A stretch of 64,000 bases of DNA from Amycolatopsis solani (GCF_033441515.1 NZ_JAWQJT010000001.1:2790001-2854000); one strand, 5' to 3'; numbered from the stretch's first letter, positions 26,644-35,194 are shown. Notes: generated by a model not told the origin, from the sequence alone. Program-made: numbers and translations.

Positions 26644-27794
26644 TCGACTTCCGCCTGGACGAGGAGTACGAGGCCCTCCGCAAGACCGTCGAGGACTTCG
26701 CGCACGCCGAGGTCGCGCCGGTGATCGGCGAGCTGTACGAGAAGGAAGAATTCCCGTACGAGATCGTCGCGAAGATGGCCGAGATGGGCCTGTTCGGCCT
26801 CCCGTTCCCCGAGGAGTTCGGCGGCATGGGCGGGGACTACTTCGCGCTGTGCCTGGCGTTGGAGGAACTGGCCCGGGTCGATTCGTCGGTCGCGATCACC
26901 CTGGAGGCCGGGGTGTCGCTGGGCGCGATGCCGATCTTCCGGTTCGGGACGCAGGAGCAGAAGGAGAAGTGGCTCCCCGACCTCTGCGCCGGCACGGCGC
27001 TGGGCGGGTTCGGCCTGACCGAGCCGGGCGGCGGCTCGGACGCGGGCGCGACCCGCACCCGCGCCACGATGGACGGTGACGAGTGGGTCATCAACGGCAG
27101 CAAGGCGTTCATCACGAACTCGGGCACGGACATCACGCGGCTGGTCACGGTCACGGCGGTGACGGACGTGATGGAGAACGGCCGCAAGGAGATCTCGGCG
27201 ATCATCGTCCCGTCGGGCACGCCCGGCTTTGCGGTCGCGCCGAAGTACTCGAAGGTCGGCTGGAACTGCTCGGACACGCACGAGCTGTCCTTTTCGGACG
27301 TCCGGGTGCCGGTCGAGAACCTGGTCGGCACGCGGGGCCGCGGGTACGCGCAGTTCCTGTCTATTTTGGACGAGGGCCGGGTCGCGATCGCCGCGCTGTC
27401 GGTGGGGCTGGCGCAGGGCTGCGTCGACGAGTGCCTGAAGTACGTGAAGGACCGCGTGGCGTTCGGCAAGCGGATCGGGGAGTACCAGGCGATCCAGTTC
27501 AAGGTCGCCGACATGGAGGTCCGCACGCACACGGCCCGCCTGGCGTACTACCAGGCGGCGTCGAAGATGCTGCGGGGCGAGCCGTTCAAGAAGGAAGCGT
27601 CGATCGCGAAGCTGGTCGCGTCGAACGCGGCGATGGACAACGCCCGTGACGCGACGCAGATCTTCGGCGGCTACGGGTTCATGAACGAATTCCCGGTGAG
27701 CCGGTTCTACCGCGACGCCAAGATCCTGGAGATCGGCGAGGGGACGAGCGAGGTCCAGAAGATGCTGATCTCGCGCCACCTCGGGGTCGCCTGA
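26640..27794 (+). CDS. acyl-CoA dehydrogenase (FadE19-like, branched-chain)
   Basis: FAD-dependent dehydrogenase (384 aa), likely acting on isovaleryl-CoA or similar in leucine degradation, before methylcrotonyl-CoA carboxylation. Motifs: FGLTEPGGGSDAGATRTRA, WVINGSKAFITNSG, and the C-terminal RDAKILEIGEGTSEVQ, with the arginine and glutamate that frame the substrate. Start GTG 26640 overlaps the stop of the carboxylase gene. A bidirectional terminator follows. Neighbouring genes favour branched-chain specificity over fatty acids. Confidence 0.9.
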   Translation: MIDFRLDEEYEALRKTVEDFAHAEVAPVIGELYEKEEFPYEIVAKMAEMGLFGLPFPEEFGGMGGDYFALCLALEELARVDSSVAITLEAGVSLGAMPIFRFGTQEQKEKWLPDLCAGTALGGFGLTEPGGGSDAGATRTRATMDGDEWVINGSKAFITNSGTDITRLVTVTAVTDVMENGRKEISAIIVPSGTPGFAVAPKYSKVGWNCSDTHELSFSDVRVPVENLVGTRGRGYAQFLSILDEGRVAIAALSVGLAQGCVDECLKYVKDRVAFGKRIGEYQAIQFKVADMEVRTHTARLAYYQAASKMLRGEPFKKEASIAKLVASNAAMDNARDATQIFGGYGFMNEFPVSRFYRDAKILEIGEGTSEVQKMLISRHLGVA

Positions 27795-27800
27795 CGTCGC

Positions 27801-27834
27801 AAGAGGGGCACCTCCTGCGGGAGGCGCCCCTCTT
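27801..27834. terminator. bidirectional terminator
   Basis: Stem of 15 positions with one A/C mismatch (AAGAGGGGC then CCTCC, paired with GGGAG and GCCCCTCTT), 4-base loop TGCG. It falls between the plus-strand dehydrogenase stop and the end of the minus-strand WXG protein gene. Confidence 0.8.
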
Positions 27835-27836
27835 CG

Positions 27837-29177
27837 CTACTGCGGCTGTTGTTGCTGCTGCTTCTTGTCCTCTTCGGCCCACGCGGCTTCGGCCTGCATC
27901 TGGATGTCGGTCAGGCCGCGGTCGACCTGGACGATGTCCTTGCCCGCCCAGCCCACGAAGTTCTTCGAGGACTTCGCGTCGGAAAGCGCCTTCAGCATCG
28001 GGTAGTAGTCCGGGGCCTTGGCCTTCAGCCAGTCGTCGACGAACTTCATCTTCTTGTAGCTGTCGCCGAACTTGGTCTTCAGCCAGTCCTCGTGCTTCTT
28101 GATGGTCGAGATGTCGTGGTCGCTCAGGTGCGACTTCGGCGGCGTCGGCTTGGGCGGCTCCGGCGGCTTCGGCAGCGGCCGCGAGAAGTTGGGCGTGGTG
28201 CCGTCGCCGGGCGGCCGCGTGCTCGGCGTGGCGCCACCGCCGGGACTGTCGTGGGTGACCGCCGTGCCCGGTGGGGGCAGCGGCCGCGAGAAGTTCGGGG
28301 TCGTGCCGTCGCCCGGGGGCCGCGTGCTCGGGGTGGCGCCACCGCCAGGACGGTCGTGGGTGATCGCGGTGCCCGGCGGCGGCATCGGCGTCAGTTCGTG
28401 GCCCGCGCTCGATGAGGAGCCCGGCTTCCCCTTGACCAGCTTCGACAGCCCGGTGAGCCGCGCCAGCGTGCGGCCGGCGTAGGCGACGACCTTGGCGAGC
28501 TTCGCCATCATCGCCGCCACCTGCACCGAGACCGTCGCGACGCACTTGGTCACGCCGACGGCGATCGACGCGCCGAACGTCGGGATGGCGAGTGCGAGCG
28601 CGATCAGCATCGTGGAGATGATGTCGCCGAGGATCGTCGTGATGATGTCGCGCAGCAGCGAGCGGACCGCGCCGATCAGCGCGCCGGTGGTCTCGACCAT
28701 GTAGCCCGCGACGTCGGCCGCCTTGGCGTTGGCGTCGATCCAGCCCTTTCGGTCGTTGATCGACTTGAGGAAGCTGTCGTAACCCTTGCCCTGCCACTGG
28801 GTGATCGTCGACTTGAGGGTCTCGTCCAGCTCGGTGCCGGTGTTGCGCAGGCCCTCGCCGATCTTGTGCAGCTCGTTGGCGAGCTTCGTGACTTCCGAAG
28901 GGTTGCCCGCGACCTGGTCCAGCGGCCACTTCAGGAACGAGACGTGCTCGATCAGCCAGCCCAGGCCCGCCGCGATCAGCTTCGCGAGCGGGTCCATGGC
29001 GAAGGCGACGGTGTCGAGCACGGCGCTGATGACGTTGATGCCCAGTTCCACGCTGACGGCCGCGAGGTCGCCGCCGTGCTCGGTCTGGACCTTGCCGATC
29101 GAGTCGCCGACCTGCTTCCAGCTGTCGAAGACGCCGGCGCCCGTGGTCGAGTTCGCGGACGTGATGGGGACGGTCAC
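27837..29177 (-). CDS. long WXG100-type protein with proline-rich repeats
   Basis: Type VII secretion-like protein of 446 residues. A WXG motif (W128-Q-G130) lies in a helical N-terminal domain (about 1-155). A long hydrophobic helical stretch (about 177-230, LIALALAIPTFGASIAVGV) could enter a membrane. Then come two 35-residue Pro/Gly/Thr repeats (about 266-335), a proline linker, and a separate C-terminal domain of about 100 residues (LSDHDISTIKKHEDWLK, WAGKDIVQVDRGL) with a glutamine-rich tail. This layout resembles secreted polymorphic toxins, but I recognise no toxin fold, and no partner immunity gene lies next to the stop. Start GTG overlaps the EspC-like gene. Confidence 0.75.
   Translation of the reverse strand: MTVPITSANSTTGAGVFDSWKQVGDSIGKVQTEHGGDLAAVSVELGINVISAVLDTVAFAMDPLAKLIAAGLGWLIEHVSFLKWPLDQVAGNPSEVTKLANELHKIGEGLRNTGTELDETLKSTITQWQGKGYDSFLKSINDRKGWIDANAKAADVAGYMVETTGALIGAVRSLLRDIITTILGDIISTMLIALALAIPTFGASIAVGVTKCVATVSVQVAAMMAKLAKVVAYAGRTLARLTGLSKLVKGKPGSSSSAGHELTPMPPPGTAITHDRPGGGATPSTRPPGDGTTPNFSRPLPPPGTAVTHDSPGGGATPSTRPPGDGTTPNFSRPLPKPPEPPKPTPPKSHLSDHDISTIKKHEDWLKTKFGDSYKKMKFVDDWLKAKAPDYYPMLKALSDAKSSKNFVGWAGKDIVQVDRGLTDIQMQAEAAWAEEDKKQQQQQPQ
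28173..28382 (-). repeat. 105-bp tandem repeat inside the WXG protein gene
   Basis: Two units, 28173-28277 and 28278-28382, each encode the same 35-residue Pro/Gly-rich stretch (PPPGTA, GGGATPSTRPPGDG, NFSRPL) with a few changes. The DNA copies are nearly identical, so the duplication is recent or kept homogeneous. Confidence 0.85.
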
Positions 29178-29509
29178 TTGCCCAGCTCCGTTTCGAAGGT
29201 GCTCAAACCCTGCGCCGTGTTCGAGTCGTGGGTCGAGTACGTCTCCGCGGCCTTCTTCACGTCCTCGGCGGACTTGCCGATGTCCCCGACGAGTTTGCCG
29301 ATCTCCCCGGTGATGACGGCCATCGTGACGCGCGAAGGCACCGCGAGGATCTGGGCGAGCAGGATGCCGAACGCGGCGTTGTCGAACCCGTTGGCGGCCT
29401 GCATCCGGTTCGCGGCGTCCTGCACCGCCGGCTGCGTGGTGCCGGACAGGAACTGACTGAACTTCTGCAGCTCGGCCGGGTCGACCGAGAATCCTTCTCC
29501 GGTAACCAC
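29174..29509 (-). CDS. EspC-like type VII secretion target
   Basis: Small helical-hairpin protein of 111 residues, similar to ESX secretion-associated EspC proteins. The C-terminal half carries the export signal YxxxD/E as YSTHD at residues 91-95. GTG start at 29509 has GGAGGAG upstream. Its TGA overlaps the GTG of the WXG protein gene, so the two are probably produced and perhaps secreted together, as WXG partners are. Confidence 0.8.
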   Translation of the reverse strand: MVTGEGFSVDPAELQKFSQFLSGTTQPAVQDAANRMQAANGFDNAAFGILLAQILAVPSRVTMAVITGEIGKLVGDIGKSAEDVKKAAETYSTHDSNTAQGLSTFETELGK

Positions 29510-29524
29510 CGGTTCTCCTCCGTA

Positions 29525-30076
29525 CTACCAGGGGTTGCTTTCGCCGTCGTCCTCGTCCGGCGCGGGCCGGGGACGACGCCGTGGCGGACCTTGCTGCGGC
29601 GGACCTTGCGGCGGTGGCGGCGGGTTCGGCGCCGGGCGGTGCGGGGGCCGCGGCGTGCGGTCCTCCGCTTCCTGCTCCGGCATGAACACGTCGCTCTTGT
29701 CCGGGGGCGTCCCCTCGTCCGGTTCGGGGGCGGGCAGGAATTCGTCCAGCAGTTCGCGCGCGGCCGAGTTCTCGCCCACCATGTCGCCGAACGCGTCGGC
29801 GACCTGCGCCGAAACCTTCTGCTGCGCCTTGCCGATCAGCTGCAGCACCAGACCGGACAGGGCTTGCGGGGGCCGTTCGTAGGCACGCGGGCCGAACCGG
29901 AGGTCCTGCAGCACGCCGCTGGGACCGACGGTCACCGAGACCGCGCCGTCCGGCGACTGCACGCTGGCGGTGGCGGATCGGAGCGCTTCCTGCGCGCTTG
30001 CGGCCTTTGCCCGGATTTCTTCGAGTTCGACGGTGAACGCGGCCAACGGATCGCCCGGGGGCACTGACTGAGTCAA
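29525..30076 (-). CDS. YbaB/EbfC-family nucleoid-associated protein with proline-rich tail
   Basis: Protein of 183 residues. Residues about 10-120 fit the YbaB/EbfC fold (LEEIRAKAASAQEALRSATA, then VSVTVGPSGVLQDLRF). The C-terminal 60 residues are proline- and acidic-rich. Such YbaB relatives often stand at the head of WXG gene sets in actinobacteria. I chose the TTG at 30076, with GAGG five bases upstream; a TTG at 30118 would add 14 residues and lacks a ribosome site. Confidence 0.65.
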   Translation of the reverse strand: MTQSVPPGDPLAAFTVELEEIRAKAASAQEALRSATASVQSPDGAVSVTVGPSGVLQDLRFGPRAYERPPQALSGLVLQLIGKAQQKVSAQVADAFGDMVGENSAARELLDEFLPAPEPDEGTPPDKSDVFMPEQEAEDRTPRPPHRPAPNPPPPPQGPPQQGPPRRRPRPAPDEDDGESNPW

Positions 30077-30223
30077 TTCGTCCTCGTCGCGGGAGAGGTG
30101 GGGAACGGAGAAAGTCAATCAGCGCTCTTTGAAGCTCGGATGACACGAATCGAGCCACCGGCTTAACGCGGTGTGGATCGCCGAAGTCGGCCCGCGCGTA
30201 CCCGCCGTGCGGTAAACAGGGGC

Positions 30224-30736
30224 ATGGACAACACCGTCATCCGATCGGGTGACTCTGGGGACGTCGACACCCTGCTGGGCTTCTTCGACGAGGCCGTCGA
30301 ATGGCTGGTCGCGCGCGGCAGTTCGAAGCAGTGGGGCACCGAGCCGTGGAGCGGGGTCCCGAAGCGCGTCGAACGCGTCACCGGCATGGCCGCCGACCCC
30401 GGGCTGCGCATCGCGATGGTCGGCGGCGAGCCCGCCGGCGCACTGATCGTTTCCGAAGAGCACGACCCGCACGTGCCGCCGGTTGACGAGCGTGAACTGT
30501 ACGTCCGGCTGCTGATCACGTCCCGGCGCTTCACCGGGCAGCGCGTCGGCGCGCGGCTGATCGAGTACGCGCTCGACGAGGCACGACGGCGCCGCATCGA
30601 CCTCGTGCGCGTCGACTGCTGGGCCGGTGGCGACGGCGACCTGCAGCGGTACTACGAGAGCCAGGGCTTCAAGCCGACCGTGCGGTTCCACGTCGACGAC
30701 TGGGTCGGTCAGGTGCTCGAGCAACGCGTGGGGTAG
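30224..30736 (+). CDS. GNAT-family N-acetyltransferase
   Basis: Acetyltransferase of 170 residues. The GNAT fold shows at VIRSGDSGDVDTLLGFFDEA, the acetyl-CoA loop LYVRLLITSRRFTGQRVGARLIE (R-x-x-G-x-A motif near RVGAR), and the final YYESQGFKPTVRF strand. Substrate unknown. Start ATG 30224, ribosome site AGGGG. Divergent from the YbaB gene. Confidence 0.85.
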   Translation: MDNTVIRSGDSGDVDTLLGFFDEAVEWLVARGSSKQWGTEPWSGVPKRVERVTGMAADPGLRIAMVGGEPAGALIVSEEHDPHVPPVDERELYVRLLITSRRFTGQRVGARLIEYALDEARRRRIDLVRVDCWAGGDGDLQRYYESQGFKPTVRFHVDDWVGQVLEQRVG

Positions 30737-30756
30737 CGCGATCGCGAGTCAGGGGT

Positions 30757-30776
30757 GACACTGTTGACGCAGTGCC
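30757..30776. promoter_or_regulatory. operator-like inverted repeat CACTG-N6-CAGTG
   Basis: GACACTGTTGACGCAGTGCC holds CACTG and CAGTG arms separated by 6 bases, 20 bases before the SDR start. Its size suits a TetR or MarR dimer; no regulator gene adjoins. Confidence 0.4.
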
Positions 30777-30795
30777 AACAGACGAAGGAGTCGCC

Positions 30796-31641
30796 ATGGC
30801 CGAAGAGCTCGCGGGCAAGGTCGTCGTCATCACCGGCGGCGGGCAGGGGATCGGCGCGGCGACCGCGTCGGCGCTGGCCCGGCTGGGGGCGAAGGTGGTG
30901 ATCGGCGACCTGGACCAGGTCCGGGCCGAGAAGACCGCCGGCGAGCTGGACGCCGAGGCGCTCCCGCTCGACGTCACCGACATCCGCGGGTTCACCGAGT
31001 TCCTCGACGAGGTCGAACGCCGCCACGGCCGCATCGACGTGCTGATCAACAACGCCGGCATCATGCCGCTCGCTCGCCTGGAGGAAGAGAGCGACGCGAC
31101 GACCCGGCGTCAGCTGGAGATCAACCTGCACGCCGTCATCCACGGCACCCGCGAAGCGGTGAAGCGGATGCGACCGAGGCGGTCCGGGCACATCGTCAAC
31201 GTCGCTTCCTTCGCCGGCAAAGCGGGTTTTCCGGGCGCGGCGACGTACTGCGCGACCAAGCACGCCGTCGTCGGGTTGTCCGAGTCGGTGCACCTGGAGC
31301 TGCACGGATCCGGCGTGCACATCTCGTGCGTGATGCCCGCGATCGTCCGGACCGAGCTCGCGAGCGGCCTCGGCGAAGCGAAGTTCTTCAAGTCGTCGCG
31401 CCCGGAAGACGTGGCCGACGCCATCGTCGCCACGCTGCGCAAGCCGCGGTTCGAGGTCTTCGTGCCCCGCTCGGTGGGCAGTATGGGCAAGCTCACCCGG
31501 CTGCTGCCGCGGCGGGCCGGTGAAGCGCTGGCGCGTGCGTTGAAAGCGGACCAGCTTTTGGCTTCAGCGGCCCATTCCCCGGCTCGCGCGGACTACGAGG
31601 CGCGCGCCGCCGAGAGCGCGCCCGGGGCCGGTACGGAGTAA
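30796..31641 (+). CDS. SDR-family oxidoreductase
   Basis: Short-chain dehydrogenase of 281 residues. Cofactor motif TGGGQGIGAATASALA, NNAG motif NNAGIMPLARL, and catalytic YCATK. The longer C-terminus (about 230-281) is typical of the 3-beta or 7-alpha type relatives. Start ATG 30796 with AAGGAG upstream. Confidence 0.87.
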   Translation: MAEELAGKVVVITGGGQGIGAATASALARLGAKVVIGDLDQVRAEKTAGELDAEALPLDVTDIRGFTEFLDEVERRHGRIDVLINNAGIMPLARLEEESDATTRRQLEINLHAVIHGTREAVKRMRPRRSGHIVNVASFAGKAGFPGAATYCATKHAVVGLSESVHLELHGSGVHISCVMPAIVRTELASGLGEAKFFKSSRPEDVADAIVATLRKPRFEVFVPRSVGSMGKLTRLLPRRAGEALARALKADQLLASAAHSPARADYEARAAESAPGAGTE

Positions 31642-31753
31642 CTCGGACGGCCTAGCGACCGTCCGATTTGGACGTGGGCGGTGTTGAGTCCACCGGCCTG
31701 ACCGGGCAAGATTGGCCGGAAGTGCCCGGGGACGTCGCAGGAGGCTCGAGAAA

Positions 31754-32821
31754 ATGGTTTCACCGCCCGCACGACTGGCCGCGGCGGCGTCGAACGTCGT
31801 CGGCAAGGTGCTGCACGGCGGGGTCGCCGACCTGCGCCCGATGCCGCGGGTGCTGATCGACCAGGGTCCCAACCGCTCGGTGTACCGGATGACGCACAGC
31901 AGCCGCCCGGTGTCCGGGCCGCCGGTCCTGCTGGTGCCGCCGCTGGCCGCGCCGGCGATCTGCTTCGACCTGCGCCGCGGCTGCAGCCTCATCGAGCACT
32001 TGGTCGAGGGCGGCCGCAACGCCTACCTCGTCGACTACGGGATGGTCGCGTTTTCGGACCGGCGCCTGGGCATCGAGCACTGGATCGACGAGGTCCTGCC
32101 GCGCGCGATCCGGAAGGTGAGCGAGGACGCGGGCGGCCAGGCCGTGCACCTGGTGTCGTGGTCGCTCGGCGGGATCTTCTCGCTGCTGGTGAACGCGGAC
32201 CAGCCGGACCTCCCGATCGCGTCGATCACGGCGATCGGTTCGCCGGTCGACTTCACGGCGATCCCGATCGTGGCACCGTTCCGCCCGCTGGTCGACCTGA
32301 CGAACGGCCACCTGCTGACCCCGATCTACCGCGCGTTCGGCGGCGCACCGTCCTATTTGGTCAGCCGCGTGTTCCGCGCGACGGGCATCAGCAAGGAGAT
32401 CACGAAGCCGATCGCGATCCTGAAGAACCTCGACGACCGCGACTACCTCGCGCAGATCGAGGCGGTCGACCACTTCATGAGCAACATGTACGCCTACCCG
32501 GGGCGCACGTTCGGCCAGCTGTACCACCGGCTGTTCCGCACGAACGACCTGGCCGAGGGCAAGGTGGACCTGAACGGGCGCATCATTTCGCTGTCGTCGG
32601 TGCGCGTGCCGACCCTGGTGGTGGCGGGCGAGAACGACACGATCGCACCCCGGCCGTCGGTGGAGCGGGTGGTGGAACTGCTCGACCACGCCCCGGAAGT
32701 CCGCTTCAAGACCGCACCGGGCGGCCACCTCGGCGTCCTGACCGGCCGCAAGGCCCGCGGCACGACGTGGCGCTACCTGGACGAATTCCTCGACGACCAG
32801 GCCGCGCCGTCAGCCGACTAG
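31754..32821 (+). CDS. PhaC-like alpha/beta hydrolase
   Basis: Cytoplasmic alpha/beta-hydrolase (355 aa), similar to the PhaC (polyhydroxyalkanoate synthase) branch. The lipase box is SWSLGG with serine at 137, where PhaC has cysteine, so it is more likely a hydrolase or acyltransferase than a polymerase. Oxyanion segment LLVPPLAAPAICFD and a late histidine in GGHLGVLTG. Start ATG 31754 follows GGAGG. Its last 12 bases overlap the converging amidase gene. Confidence 0.78.
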   Translation: MVSPPARLAAAASNVVGKVLHGGVADLRPMPRVLIDQGPNRSVYRMTHSSRPVSGPPVLLVPPLAAPAICFDLRRGCSLIEHLVEGGRNAYLVDYGMVAFSDRRLGIEHWIDEVLPRAIRKVSEDAGGQAVHLVSWSLGGIFSLLVNADQPDLPIASITAIGSPVDFTAIPIVAPFRPLVDLTNGHLLTPIYRAFGGAPSYLVSRVFRATGISKEITKPIAILKNLDDRDYLAQIEAVDHFMSNMYAYPGRTFGQLYHRLFRTNDLAEGKVDLNGRIISLSSVRVPTLVVAGENDTIAPRPSVERVVELLDHAPEVRFKTAPGGHLGVLTGRKARGTTWRYLDEFLDDQAAPSAD

Positions 32822-33682
32822 GTCGATCTCGAACGGCTCGGCGGCGCTGTAGCGGACGTCCGCCCACACCGCGCCGGGCACGCGGTAACGCCGGTGTGTC
32901 GTCAGCCTCGGGTCGTACCCCGGCAGCTGCCGCGGGTTGAAGCCGATGCCCGTCCGGTCGGAGCCCCACGCGAAGATGTCGGGCACCCACAAGGGTTTCG
33001 CGGTGCCGTCGCCGCTCAGCCGCGGCCGGACGACGATCGCCGCGCCCACACTGCCGGACAGGAAGACGCGCACGGTGTGCTCGCCGTTGTCGGGCGGGGT
33101 GACGGTGATGCGTTCGAGGATTTCGACGTCCGCACCGAGCGGCCCGGCGCCGCTGGGGTTGGCGGCGCGCTCGCGCAGCCACGCGGTGTCGATGCCGACG
33201 GGGTCGATTTTGCGGCCGACCGGCAGGCAGACGTCCTTGTGCCCGGCGTACCGCTCGACCCCGCGCGACATGTACCGCAACAGCGCGGCGACGAGTTTCG
33301 GGTAGGCGTCCCGCTGCGCCTCCGTCCAGCCCCCGGCCCCCGCGGATTCCGCTTCGATGCCGAGAAATTCGTCGTTGACGTCGAGGAACCCGAGCCACCG
33401 CGACGCACCGGCGTGGTAGGCACACCCGGCGGCGACGACGTAGATCGTCCCGCTGCGCCCGAGCCCGAGGTTGCACAACGGCCCGGCGAGATCGGCGCGC
33501 CCGTTGGTGACGATGTCGAGCGAGGGGTAGTCCCCGGGCGCGGAATCGGCGGTGGCGGTGTGGTGCCCGACGACGCCTTCGACGACGCGCATGCCGCCGT
33601 GCCCCCGGGTCTGCCACCCGGGCACTTCGACGACGGGATACCCGGTGCTGCGAGCGGCATCGACGAGCCAGGGAACGTACAC
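32810..33682 (-). CDS. N-acetylmuramoyl-L-alanine amidase (cytoplasmic-style endolysin)
   Basis: Peptidoglycan amidase of 290 residues, amidase-2/PGRP fold. Zinc-type residues lie in VVGHHTATADS and in AGHKDVCLP. No signal peptide is evident, so release would need lysis, a holin or another route, as for phage endolysins. The C-terminal 110 residues (about 180-290) are a separate beta-rich region, possibly a wall-binding domain. It is preceded by a small gene at a 3-base gap, likely coupled. Could be a cryptic prophage remnant or part of a tailocin, but no other phage genes are near. Confidence 0.78.
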   Translation of the reverse strand: MYVPWLVDAARSTGYPVVEVPGWQTRGHGGMRVVEGVVGHHTATADSAPGDYPSLDIVTNGRADLAGPLCNLGLGRSGTIYVVAAGCAYHAGASRWLGFLDVNDEFLGIEAESAGAGGWTEAQRDAYPKLVAALLRYMSRGVERYAGHKDVCLPVGRKIDPVGIDTAWLRERAANPSGAGPLGADVEILERITVTPPDNGEHTVRVFLSGSVGAAIVVRPRLSGDGTAKPLWVPDIFAWGSDRTGIGFNPRQLPGYDPRLTTHRRYRVPGAVWADVRYSAAEPFEIDLVG

Positions 33683-33685
33683 GGC

Positions 33686-33919
33686 TCAGCCCTCCGGCAC
33701 GTCGTCGTAGGCCCCCGACTCCGCTTCGGTGTCGGGCGCGTGGGGATCCGCGATCCGTTCAGCGAGCGCGGTCCGGGCTTCGTCAAGGGTTTTGGGCCCC
33801 TGCCGATCGGCGTCCCAGCCTTCGGCGTCCCATTCCTGCGGTGTCTTGATCGGGCTGGCATCACCCGCCCCGTGCACGACGGCACCGGCGAGGAGCGTGG
33901 TCTCGATGTGTTCGGTCAC
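33686..33919 (-). CDS. small acidic hypothetical protein
   Basis: Protein of 77 residues, acidic and low in aromatic residues, that I do not recognise (MTEHIETTLLAGAVVHGAG, then acidic AESGAYDDVPEG). Start GTG 33919, with GGAGG upstream. The ribosome site lies in the 3' arm of a strong hairpin (next entry). Its stop is three bases from the amidase start, so the two are probably one unit; it may be a chaperone or anti-lysin, which is speculation. Confidence 0.6.
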   Translation of the reverse strand: MTEHIETTLLAGAVVHGAGDASPIKTPQEWDAEGWDADRQGPKTLDEARTALAERIADPHAPDTEAESGAYDDVPEG

Positions 33920-33921
33920 GA

Positions 33922-33955
33922 TCGGCCTCCGGCACCCGAGGGTACCGGAGGCCGA
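33922..33955. terminator. hairpin between acyl-CoA dehydrogenase and small gene
   Basis: Perfect 11-bp stem TCGGCCTCCGG/CCGGAGGCCGA (33922-33932 and 33945-33955), loop of 12. On the minus strand it starts about 12 bases after the dehydrogenase stop, so it is placed to end that mRNA. It also holds the GGAGG of the small gene in its 3' arm and could control that gene's translation. Confidence 0.65.
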
Positions 33956-33966
33956 CAGTGGATGGC

Positions 33967-35172
33967 CTACTTCAGTTCGGCGGAGGACTTCCCGAGGATC
34001 CGCCTCGCGACGATCAACTGCTGAATCTGCTGCGTCCCCTCGAAGATGTCGAGGATTTTGGCGTCACGAGCCCACTTTTCGAGCAAAGACTCTTCGCCGT
34101 AAGCGCCGGTCAGCTCGACGCACTTGAGCGCGATCTCCACCACCGAACGCCCGGCCTTCGCCTTCGCCATCGAAGCCTGCAGTGAGTTCGGCTTGCGGTT
34201 GTCCGCCATCCACGCGGATTCCAGCGTCAGCAGATAAGCCGACTCGTAATCCGCTTCCAGGCGGAGGAATTCCGCCGCCGCCGCGTGCTGCGAGTTCGCT
34301 GGGCGGTCGTAGTCGATCGAAACGCCGGCTTCGGTGAGGATGCGACGCGTCTCCTCCAGCGCCGCCCGTGCCACGCCGATCGCCATCGCCGCCACCAGGG
34401 GGCGCGTGTTGTCGAACGTCTGCATGACGCCCGCGAACCCCTTGGCCGTGTCGATTTCCGGCGAGCCCAGCAGGTTCTCCGCCGGCACGCGGCAGTTTTC
34501 GAAGCGCAGCACAGCCGTGTCGGAAGCGCGGATGCCGAGTTTGTGCTCGACGCGCACCACCTCGAAGCCCGGGGTGCCCTTCTCGACCACGAACGACTTG
34601 ATCGCCGCGCGGCCCTTGGACTTGTCCAGCGTCGCCCAGACGACCACGGCGTCCGCGCGCTCGCCCGACGTCACGAAGATCTTCTCGCCGTTGAGGACGT
34701 AGTGGTCACCATCGAGGCGGGCCGTCGTGCTGACCGCCGCCGAGTCCGAACCGAAGGACGGCTCGGTGATCGCCATCGCCGCCCACATGCCGGAGAAGCG
34801 CTCCAGCTGCTCGTCGGTCGCGACCGAGCCGATCGCCGCGTTGCCGAGGCCCTGGCGGGGCATCGACAGCAGCAGGCCGACGTCGCCCCAGCACATCTCG
34901 ATCGTGCCGAGGACCACGTTCAGGTTGGCGCCGTTGCGGTTGCCCTTCGCCTTGTCGTCGGCGCCGGAGCGCCGGACGCCCGCCGCGCCCGCGCCACCCT
35001 CGCCCGACGAGTTCAGGCCGTCGAGCAGCGCCGCGAACATGTCCAGCTCGGCCGGGTAGGTGTGCTCTGCGCGGTCGTATTTGCGCGAGATCGGCCGGAA
35101 CACCTCGGCCGCGGCCTGGTACGCCTGGTTGATCAGCGCGCCGGCCTTCTTGGGAGCTTCTAGGTTAATCAT
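33967..35172 (-). CDS. acyl-CoA dehydrogenase
   Basis: FAD-dependent acyl-CoA dehydrogenase (401 aa), opening the beta-oxidation of a fatty or steroid-like acyl chain. Motifs: MAITEPSFGSDSAAVSTTARL, HYVLNGEKIFVTSGERA, and RDAKILDIFEGTQQIQQLI, which carries the catalytic glutamate. Follows the second dehydrogenase gene by 22 bases on the same strand. The start ATG 35172 overlaps an operator-like palindrome. Chain length unknown. Confidence 0.9.
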   Translation of the reverse strand: MINLEAPKKAGALINQAYQAAAEVFRPISRKYDRAEHTYPAELDMFAALLDGLNSSGEGGAGAAGVRRSGADDKAKGNRNGANLNVVLGTIEMCWGDVGLLLSMPRQGLGNAAIGSVATDEQLERFSGMWAAMAITEPSFGSDSAAVSTTARLDGDHYVLNGEKIFVTSGERADAVVVWATLDKSKGRAAIKSFVVEKGTPGFEVVRVEHKLGIRASDTAVLRFENCRVPAENLLGSPEIDTAKGFAGVMQTFDNTRPLVAAMAIGVARAALEETRRILTEAGVSIDYDRPANSQHAAAAEFLRLEADYESAYLLTLESAWMADNRKPNSLQASMAKAKAGRSVVEIALKCVELTGAYGEESLLEKWARDAKILDIFEGTQQIQQLIVARRILGKSSAELK

Positions 35173-35193
35173 CGTTAACGCCTTTCGCGAAAG
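35164..35193. promoter_or_regulatory. operator-like palindromes over the dehydrogenase start
   Basis: GTTAATCATCGTTAAC at 35164-35179 has the GTTA-N8-TAAC spacing of the TetR operator at 21951 and covers the start codon at 35172. Next to it, CTTTCGCGAAAG at 35182-35193 is a perfect 12-bp palindrome. Together they fill the gap between the two dehydrogenase genes. Whether the same TetR binds here is inference. Confidence 0.4.
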
Positions 35194-35194
35194 C

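Noticed and set aside
33922..33955. Prophage boundary around the amidase
   Set aside because: No integrase, attachment repeats or structural genes are nearby.
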